This document shows, in pieces, positions 56,588-64,000 of a stretch of DNA of 64,000 bases (positions are counted from its first letter, which is position 1; each line of letters opens with the position of its first letter). A program made the position numbers and the translations under genes. Below the pieces are notes generated by a model. That model was not told where the DNA came from and searched no databases. It saw nothing but the letters and a program-made list of their open reading frames with translations. Source of the DNA: Lineus longissimus (taxonomy: Eukaryota > Nemertea > Pilidiophora > Heteronemertea > Lineidae); assembly GCF_910592395.1 (NCBI RefSeq), contig NC_088326.1, positions 4,531,001 through 4,595,000 of the forward strand, read 5' to 3'.

Positions 56588-58716
56588 CAGTAAATGCTCA
56601 GTTACCTCGGGATCAGCCAATTTTTGCAAACACATAATATGAGGCCTTTATGGGGGAGAGAAAGTTGACCACTTATTTATGGTGACAGCTGTTTCAATAG
56701 GTGTTTAAATTAACATGAAGTCAGAACATCATGCTCATTTCGTTTATTCAAGTCAGACCCCTTGGGAGTTCATTGAGTAATAGAATAAAAGTGAATAGGT
56801 CGCTCTTGTCTGCATTGGAGTGTATCCTAACACTGAATGAAAAGTCAAAATCAGTCAGCATTAGACAACTCATTACAACACTAAAAAAGACCAAATTTCA
56901 ACATTGATTGGTGGAATGAGTCTCATGAGCCGAAAAGTCAACACTTTATGACAAATTCAGACTTCTGTTACAAGTTAGTCACTGTCTTCATTGTAATCAT
57001 GAAACACAATATCCTCTTCCATATCAGACAGTTCATCTTCATCAAGGAGAAGACCTCCTTCCGCCTGAGCATCGGCGTATTGTCCATTTTCACGTGGAAT
57101 GAGTCCAGCTACTTGGAATCCCCGAATTGCTGCATTGGGACTTACATCATCCCATGCATGACTTAGAATTCCTAGAACTGATAGGAGAGGGATTTTGTCA
57201 CACTGTCCATCTGCATTAGTATGCTGGGTTTTCCATTCCTTCCAGTACTTACGGACCAAGGTTTTAAACCCCCTCATGACGGTTAGGTCTAGAGGCTGGG
57301 CGAGAGATGTACATCTGGCAGGGATGTCATCAAGTAAAATACCAGCTTCAACCAGAGGCTGGCAGAATTGGTCGGCCTGATGTGGGCGAAATCTGTCTAC
57401 CAAAAGCAAAATTTCATTTGGATTAAAGTCTCCAACAAAGGGAAAAAAGATTTCTTCCTGCCAGTGCTGCAGTGTTCCTGCATTCTCCCACCCAGACCTT
57501 GAAGACGTTACCCTTACATTTTCTGGTATGTCATGCAGGGCTCTGATTTCCCTAACAAAACCGGGTTCCCTGAAAACGACATGAGCTGGAGCTTTCTCTC
57601 CATTTGACCCAATTGTAAGTCCAACCGTACAACCCAGTTTTGGGTTCCCCCTCGATGTCCGCACATCAATGTTCTTTGACCCCTTTGTTGCAGCAGTATA
57701 CATTGGCGGAAAATCAAGTTGGGTAAAAGTTTCATTAAAGTTAAAAATAGTGTGGACGTTATTTTCCTGAACAGTAGTCCGTACCTCCTCTTGAAATCTA
57801 GCCACCCTCTCCTCAGCATCACGTGGTAATGTGGCAGTATCCTTGGTCTTTCGACGAAACGTGATGCACTTTCTGGCCATGAACCTTGACAACCACCTAT
57901 CACTAGCAACAAAGTTCACTCTTTCAGGGCGCTGGTGCCTCATTTCATCCTGTCTTTCGACAGGAAGCTCACCCCACCAATTTTCAAAGGCTACAACAGC
58001 ATCCTGGCGAAGATCAGACCTGGATACAGGCAGAGCTCTCTGCCTCCTCTCAAGAAATGACTGGTGCACGGCATCTTCAACCTCAGGCCATAATCCATCA
58101 TGATCAATGCGCACCCTTCGACTGTGAGCATTGTGTTCTGCCTGGTCCATGAGGTGGTCAATGTCCTGAATCCATCCGCGCAAAGTTGAATTGGCCAATC
58201 TATGCCTCCTTGCATACTCTGCAACATTCAAAACCTGACCATGTTCAATAGCATGCTGACAGTCTAATGCATGCCGTAGACGTGCCTCCACAGGGTAGCC
58301 ATGGAGTCGCCTAGACGTACCAGGACGATGACCTTCCATATCACCCTCACCATCATTAGGCATATCCATGCAGACAACCAAACGTACAAACAACACGAAA
58401 AGGTGGATAAAAGTTGTAATCATTGTCACTGGTCAGAGGTCTGCGTATTGAATGACTGAAACCAATTTCACTAAAAAACAAGAAAGGGTTAATTCTTTTT
58501 CTCCTACAATAGTATGAAATAGACCCAGGCCTTGGCAAAGGACACGTCTCATTCAAGTCCTCTTTCAGAAAACCAATCAACCATAGGCCTGTACACTTCT
58601 ATTCACTAAAAAATCAGTGTCACATTTTACATGAATACCCTCTCTGGGCCCCATTTTATACCAAAAACTAAGTTGATCTGAAGTAGGCCTATCCCGAGGT
58701 AACTGAGCATTTACTG
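56588..58716 (-). mobile_element. Complete pogo/Tigger-type transposon (2.13 kb)
   Basis: Terminal inverted repeats of about 27 bp starting CAGTAAATGCTCAGTTACCT, flanked by TA (56586-56587 and 58717-58718), as in the Tc1/mariner superfamily. One intronless transposase ORF on -. It sits between the PAN exon and the long terminal exon on +, so inside a presumed host intron. Confidence 0.92.
56975..58429 (-). CDS. Pogo/Tigger-like transposase (484 aa) with altered catalytic Asp
   Basis: N-terminal psq-type helix-turn-helix (NVAEYARRHRLANSTLRGWI), a CENP-B/Tc5-type second DNA-binding region (residues ~110-200, including WLSRFMARKCITFRRKTKD), then the DDE_1 core. Core motifs: IFNFNET (residues 228-234), LLLVDRFRPH with Asp345, and ARCTSLAQPLD with Asp381. 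The first motif normally has Asp before Glu-Thr; here it is Asn232, which should abolish cutting. The rest of the frame is intact and ends in an acidic tail. Met21 (MDMPNDGEGD) is a more likely start, since the first 20 residues are hydrophobic and unlike the family. The long open frame with one key replacement suggests either a recently inactivated copy or a retained DNA-binding protein. Confidence 0.85.
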   Translation of the reverse strand: MTMITTFIHLFVLFVRLVVCMDMPNDGEGDMEGHRPGTSRRLHGYPVEARLRHALDCQHAIEHGQVLNVAEYARRHRLANSTLRGWIQDIDHLMDQAEHNAHSRRVRIDHDGLWPEVEDAVHQSFLERRQRALPVSRSDLRQDAVVAFENWWGELPVERQDEMRHQRPERVNFVASDRWLSRFMARKCITFRRKTKDTATLPRDAEERVARFQEEVRTTVQENNVHTIFNFNETFTQLDFPPMYTAATKGSKNIDVRTSRGNPKLGCTVGLTIGSNGEKAPAHVVFREPGFVREIRALHDIPENVRVTSSRSGWENAGTLQHWQEEIFFPFVGDFNPNEILLLVDRFRPHQADQFCQPLVEAGILLDDIPARCTSLAQPLDLTVMRGFKTLVRKYWKEWKTQHTNADGQCDKIPLLSVLGILSHAWDDVSPNAAIRGFQVAGLIPRENGQYADAQAEGGLLLDEDELSDMEEDIVFHDYNEDSD

Positions 58717-59027
58717 TATATTAATATTATGCGCCATGCCATATGCTAGGCCCAAGGTTATATCCACATCAATCAGCTACAGGGGGACACCGTTCATAAC
58801 TACTGGTGGGCCAGGAAAATAGAAATGCAGTTATACACAATTCCTTGCTGCAGTTATTATGCATACTAATTTGCTAAAACTTGGTAATAAAGTATGTCGG
58901 AAATTGCATTCGGTTGGCATTTACACAATTTGAAATTTTCAAATTCAATTTCATATTTCGAATAATTAACGTACGGCGTAGGCCTTTAAGGAAATCTTAT
59001 ATCATTCTTACGTTTTTTGTACTCTAG
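58717..59027. other. Unassigned stretch before the long exon
   Basis: AT-rich with no coding features; ends in a pyrimidine-rich CGTTTTTTGTACTCTAG acceptor-like tract at 59011-59027. Confidence 0.4.
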
Positions 59028-59972
59028 CCTGTAAGTAGTTACATCCGCACTCGAGTAGCTTTCAATGGCGAATACCTGGAATTCAACGGGATCCTCTTCC
59101 ATTCAAAGATGGATGTCTTTACTCTCTACAAACGGATATGGAGGTTGGGACAGACCATGTTCTATTTTTTCAACCTTTCCGAGATTAACAAGGGATATCC
59201 ATCGATTATCAAGACAAGCGGAATTCATGGATTTCTCAGATCGGTATTGGGAGAATATAGAAGCTTTTTCATTTCACAACCTGACCAGAAAACACCAATT
59301 TTCCGCTTTCATGACTTGGAACTTAAGGATGCAGGTAAAATGACCATTAAGCTGGAAGCACAAATACCTGTTCAGACCACTTTTATAATCTATCAGTACT
59401 ACTTTCGTTTTTATGAGCAATATATGACAATGCTGGTCCACATCATTAACATTGGAAGACCAGCACTCTTTCTACATTGTAATGTTTTAGAACAGTATGA
59501 TTCTGAACGCAATCAAACATCTCTACATGTTAAGCTTAGGTGTGGAAAGGTGTTAAAAATATTCAAGCCAAACGATGCTGTAAAGATATATTTTCACAGT
59601 TGTATGTTCGCTACACAGACATTTATCATAACATATCAGGTGTTTAGCTTATCATATTATGATGCAGACCTTGAACGATTTTCAATGATAACACTTAACT
59701 TTGATGCGGAGGACAGAGTTACTGATGTTTTCATTTCCAATAAAACACTGTTAATAATACTAAATTGTTCAACATTGTTACATATGAATTTACACGAAGA
59801 TCAAATGAATGCGACGAAAATAGAATTTGGTGGATGCAATACTGTTACGCTACGTAAAAATGGTGACCTAATCCTTCATCAAGGATTTTTTCTTAGAAAT
59901 GATGGAATTACTCCTGGATATATGCGAATGTCAGAGATAGTTTTTTTGCAAAAAATACAAAGGAACGAATGA
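59028..59972 (+). CDS. Long terminal exon of the 54-60 kb PAN gene (candidate)
   Basis: Open from 59028 to a stop at 59970-59972 (314 codons), preceded by an acceptor-like tract; a Met-initiated frame of 287 codons starts at 59109. The sequence VAFNGEYLEFNGILFHSK precedes it in frame, so an exon start upstream of 59109 is likely. The product is beta-strand-rich with blade-like repeats (VTDVFISNKTLLIILN, KNGDLILHQGFFL) and many aromatic residues; no named family recognised. It lies on the same strand as the PAN exon at 54610-54846, as the long exons do in the other loci. The phase match with that exon is unproven. Similarity to the array copies is weak and architectural. Confidence 0.5.
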   Translation, partial: PVSSYIRTRVAFNGEYLEFNGILFHSKMDVFTLYKRIWRLGQTMFYFFNLSEINKGYPSIIKTSGIHGFLRSVLGEYRSFFISQPDQKTPIFRFHDLELKDAGKMTIKLEAQIPVQTTFIIYQYYFRFYEQYMTMLVHIINIGRPALFLHCNVLEQYDSERNQTSLHVKLRCGKVLKIFKPNDAVKIYFHSCMFATQTFIITYQVFSLSYYDADLERFSMITLNFDAEDRVTDVFISNKTLLIILNCSTLLHMNLHEDQMNATKIEFGGCNTVTLRKNGDLILHQGFFLRNDGITPGYMRMSEIVFLQKIQRNE

Positions 59973-60139
59973 AGACCTTTATAAGACTCATGATTGAAAT
60001 ATTGAGTTTAGAGCTGATGGACAACAAGGACATTAATAGCTCTATAAACAACATTGGGGGATTGTAATGTAAGTAGGAGGAAACCAGAGACACTGAAAGA
60101 AACCTACGCTGTCGAAGAGATTCACCCTTCTATGACATA

Positions 60140-60321
60140 CGGGTGTAAAAGGAATGGACGTCCTAGGACGGCAGGACCCCATACAATAGCTGTGTATTGT
60201 CAACGAATGGTTTGGTTAGGGTTAGCTACATAATCTTCAACAAAGGAACTCGGTGACTCTATTCACTTTAACAAAAGGACCGGACTTAGATTCCGGGGGA
60301 CTTGCATTTCTTTTACACCGG
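60140..60321. repeat. MITE family C, copy 2 (182 bp)
   Basis: As 54135-54325, with a 9-bp deletion in the AATGTGGTTAATGG segment. It directly abuts a tRNA-like segment, which the first copy lacks. Confidence 0.85.
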
Positions 60322-60397
60322 GACCGACCGGAATCGAACTCAGGACCTCAGAGGTGACAGGCGCAGATGTTTCTATCGCATCACTCCGACAGCCCAA
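60322..60397 (-). repeat. tRNA-like SINE head or tRNA relic
   Basis: On - this reads GGGCTGTCGGAGTG..., then CACCTCTGAGGTCCTGAGTT and CGATTCCGGTC. The box B-like GAGTTCGATTCC is clear, and the A box (GGAGTGATGCG) is degenerate. Anticodon-arm folding is poor, so it is a tRNA-derived SINE fragment rather than a working gene. Confidence 0.5.
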
Positions 60398-60604
60398 CTC
60401 ATGATCTAAATGGGTAAAAATGCAGGTCAGCGCGGAGAAATATTTTATTGACAAATTCAACACCTTGTTAGATTTAACTGGCAACTAGATATCGTATACG
60501 AAGCAATTCGCAAACCTATTCGAAAAGAGAATAAGGGCTTCGGTTACCTTCAATATTTTTTTCCAGTTGTTCAAAGAGTAACGGCTGGTCACTTACACCA
60601 AAAA

Positions 60605-60946
60605 GGGAGACCATGTGACACCTGTTCTCCGGCAGCTTCACTGGCTTCCAGTCCGTGTCAGAATAGAGTCCAAACTTTTAACCTTTGCTTTCAGGGCTGT
60701 ATACGGTGGTGGCCTTGCCTATCTTCGGCAGCCGCTTCTTTCGACCCATACAATAACTAGGTCAGGTGCACCTCCAAGACTCACTTGGTGCAATTCCATT
60801 AAGAAGACTGCCGGAGATAGGGCTTACAGTGTCAGCGCCCCACAGCTCTGGAACAATCTGCCAGCATATAATTATAAGATTGTGCAATACTATGTCATCT
60901 TTTAAAACAAATATTAAAACTTATCTTAAGCAATATTTTCAATAGG
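60605..60946 (+). mobile_element. LINE (CR1/L2-like) reverse transcriptase C-terminal fragment
   Basis: Encodes TPVLRQLHWLPVRVRIESKL and DRAYSVSAPQLWNNLP, the C-terminal signature of CR1/L2/Jockey-type ORF2. A frameshift near 60870 separates the final FKTNIKTYLKQYFQ segment before the stop at about 60946. No upstream reverse transcriptase domain is present; it is a 5' truncated relic. Confidence 0.8.
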
Positions 60947-63093
60947 ACTTCTACTACCACCTTTTAACCACTAATGTTTAAGACTGTCAATGTTTTATTA
61001 GGTAAACTAGCATTATACCCGTGGCGCAGGCAGGTTCAAATGGGCTATACTTTGAAATGCATGGGCCGAAAGATTGAATTGCAATGAAAATCTAATGCGA
61101 TAAAAAGGGGCCATATCGAAGATATACTAGCCTCTTTGCACACAACCTTATTTGAAAGACTCTGATGTGATAAAGCTGTTTACTTTCGCCACAATTCGAG
61201 GCCAATTCCCGGCCCACTTGACGTATAGTTGGGCGGGCCAGCGCCGGTCTATTCCCAGGCGTTCACTGGAGTTGATCTGGGGTTAAGTCGGCCACCAACC
61301 CCCGACTTCAATTGGTGACAGCACACTGGGGAGATGTTTTGGCGTTCAGGCCGGGGCGCCTGAGTTGGCGGCCAGTGTGCTGCAAGCTCACGATATTGAG
61401 CCAGCAACAGCATTCGGAATCGAGAGTATACTACGGATCGATTATTTTAGAGAGAGCCAGGTCCTCCTGTTGCGCAGACTGGTTCGCTTTCCTGCTCTCA
61501 TATCTCATTTCACACACACGACCTTAACACTTCTCTCCTCGGCTGGACCGATGCCAAATTAACAGATCAGAAAATCACCAGGCCTGAAGCCATCCGAGGA
61601 AACCCGCCTGGAATTAGTCGCAACCCGCCCCAACCCACGCTCTTGGAAGCGGGTTCAGGTCAGTCTCAAAATGCTAAAAGGGCAATACCCGCCAGATTTA
61701 CTGCAACTATAGTGATAGCTACAACCATAGTCTTTCAAGAAAGACTGCTACAATCCAGTCTCATTTTGTGATGATTTGTATAACTTTTCACAGTCATACC
61801 GGTAATAAGCGACCTCTCGCCGCAAAGAAAACAACCAAAGCCTGTATCGCATGTCATTCGTAATGTTTGGGTAATTTATACGATGAACTAATTGACCAAC
61901 TGATTATCAAATCCATGCTGTCGTTTTTAGGATGAGCGTTCGATCGCACTCGATTGGCAACTCAAGAATTGTGCAAAATACAATTCGACAAAAACCAACA
62001 TCATATTATGACGTTTTTTGAAGCATGTTGCTGAAAATAATACGATTATTTCGAACTCGATTCTTAAACTTTCACACAGTGATCGGTGAGGAAACTGCAC
62101 AACAAAACCTGCCAATAGAGGGCCCTGCAGGCAAGCAGACAATGGTTGTAATGAGAAAGCCTTGTCCCGGGTCAATGATTATTGAATACTTCATCCCTTA
62201 ATCACTCTAGATGGGGAAATAGCACCAACATTTTTGTTTTATTGGTCCTTATTCTATTTTGATGAGTTTTAAGGAGAAAATCAACAAAACCTAATTTTAA
62301 TGGAAAATGCACTGGAATTGTACCTTTTAGTACTGGTGCCGCCATCTGGATTTTTAGTTCTGCAGGTTCCTCATTGTATGTGAAAGTTTCGCCACCGGAG
62401 ATTAGTGTTTTAGATTACAGTTTATTAACAAGCGCTTGTCGCAAGGAAAATTATCCAAGTTTCTAAACTCATTCGAATCTTTGGCACGAGAGACGTTATT
62501 AACTGAGATATTGATTAAAACCTCGTTCTCCCTGCCATTCATTATCATGCCGGAGTTTTCTTGGCAAGATAAGAAGTTCATCTGAGTAGATGACACTCGA
62601 TTAAAAAACTGCCGAAAAAAAGGATAATTTTTTTTGCACGTACAAGATACAAATACATGCGCAATAAGACGAGAGAACAAAATATTGAACTACTTTGTTT
62701 TACTGGTGTTAAAGTTTTAAAAGTGCTTAAATTGACAAATGATTGATGGAAATGTCCGGGGGATTCTGATATGCGCTGTTAATTTCTGATATACTGACGG
62801 TTCATGGTTTCTATAGAACCATAGGAAGCGATAATGTACCATAGTAGGCGGCACTTTTTGTCCACTAAAAAATAAAACAATAATCCGTCATAATGATATA
62901 AGAACGGACATTCCAAAAGGGACTTTTAAAAAACGAAAAATCCTTGATCCTTAGGCATGTAATCTGTGTGGGTTAGGTTAAATTTTTTACACATTGATAT
63001 GCAGGATGTTTTGCAGTAGAATTTTAAGAGTAATGTCATTAGTATCCCTAAAAATTTCATGATCATGGTGCGATGACGGATTGAGGAGCTTTG
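60947..63093. other. Unassigned 2.1-kb stretch
   Basis: No gene or clear repeat recognised. ORFs are at most 92 codons, without motifs. Confidence 0.4.
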
Positions 63094-63211
63094 CTATAGA
63101 GGTTCTTCACGTGACATCACGTCGTGACGTTTTGACGGCCACCTGTCAATGCATTTCCTTACGTCGTGACCACGTGTAATCATGTGACGTCAGTGAAGAA
63201 GCTCTATAGAC
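63094..63211. repeat. Foldback with CRE-like TGACGTCA motif
   Basis: Imperfect inverted repeat: CTATAGAGGTTCTTCACGTG at the left and its complement around CAGTGAAGAAGCTCTATAG at the right. It contains TGTGACGTCA, CACGTG and ACGTCGTGAC words. Confidence 0.6.
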
Positions 63212-64000
63212 ACTGCGGACACAGTTTTTACAGGGACAGATTTTTGGACCCGCGGATGTGACATGGTCTCTATACATTGACCGTATAGCCAGAGAAAGTA
63301 CGGAAAATGACCGACATGACAAAACGCAGGAGTACCGCCGTCACTGAAAGCCAGTTTCGGGCCGACGTACCATTCGGCAGGAAAAACGAACCATAAGGGA
63401 AAGAAGACTAATTTTCCAGTGGAGTGAAGTCACAAACTTATACTTTGGAATACCTGTGGTATATTATTGTAGTTGATTACCCTACCCCGCTTCTAACCCT
63501 GATTGGCTCTAAACACGACATTTCATCTTATCCCAAACTTGATATGGATTAGCCACTAAGGACCAAATTCATCACTGTCGTTTCCATTGCAGATATTATC
63601 TTTTTAAAAGCATTAGTTTGGAGATTAATCGTATCGGGGAAACAGAGAATCCAGGGCACATAGCGATGCCGCCTTACGGTGACCATGTTGCACGTCGTAT
63701 GAATATTCAGTGGTCTTTGATTTGAATTTGCACACAACTTATCTTATTGATAATGGTGAAAACTAAAATCAGAATGTCGGAATAAGACCATTTTAAACGA
63801 CATTTTTTAAACAGCGTAGTTAACGGATAACATAATTATTGGTAAAACAATTACCATGACCACACATTCGAGCACTTATAAAGTTGAGTTCTTGGTTTTT
63901 AGGCTTTATTTAGTGAAAAATGCCATTCACGTATTTCAATTTTACTGTAAACTTCACAATGGCCATTATTTCATAATTTACATTAATCACAACAATTTGT
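63212..64000. other. Unassigned stretch to window end
   Basis: No gene, RNA or repeat recognised. Confidence 0.4.

Noticed and set aside
60322-60397. Functional tRNA gene
   Set aside because: Box B is good but box A and the anticodon arm are degenerate; better read as a SINE or relic.

Overview
The window is nuclear DNA of an animal, most likely a marine invertebrate. Reasons: spliced genes with GT/AG introns, two-gene PIF/Harbinger transposons, a Ty3/gypsy element, a pogo-type transposon, tRNA- and LINE-derived fragments, AT-rich sequence, minisatellites, and a recurrent word taggcct. The species cannot be named from the sequence alone. No prokaryotic signals, CRISPR arrays or intact RNA genes were seen.

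Layout. 1-2013: truncated Harbinger copy, inverted relative to the intact copy at 15929-20609. 2014-3448: two nearly identical 443-bp foldback elements. 4998-10745: a second, older Harbinger (MYB-like partner on +, frameshifted nuclease on -) carrying two smaller elements; its right end abuts a gypsy retrotransposon (10746-15474) that starts inside reverse transcriptase, carries an SGNH/GDSL-esterase-like third ORF in the env position, and ends in a short 3' LTR. 15475-33180: tandem array of a 4.1-4.2 kb unit (copy 1 split by the intact Harbinger, copy 2 lacking its head, copy 3 complete, copy 4 only a head interrupted by a satellite-bearing insertion). 33181-41383: minisatellites, foldbacks, and a THAP-domain exon beside a small acidic ORF. 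41427-43451: a PAN-domain gene. 44.0-49.8 kb: nested inverted repeats. 54.6-60.0 kb: another PAN exon and a long terminal exon, separated by a complete pogo/Tigger element. The remainder to 64000 is mostly unassigned.

How it fits together. The unifying host component is a family of PAN/Apple-like genes seen at three loci, five copies in all: three in the tandem array on the - strand, one at 41.4-43.5 kb (+) and one at 54.6-60.0 kb (+). In all of them a PAN exon ends in phase 0 just after lysine, and a long intronless, beta-strand-rich exon of about 250-315 codons lies downstream. Array copies 2 and 3 differ in their long exon at clustered sites where, in two blocks I translated by hand, every codon difference (19 of 19) changes the amino acid. 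That is the strongest sign here of an undescribed, diversifying gene system.

The tandem array also provides its own unoccupied sites: they show that the intact Harbinger made a 3-bp CAG duplication and that the satellite-bearing insertion made a 7-bp TCTCTTG duplication. Most other sequence is transposon-derived.
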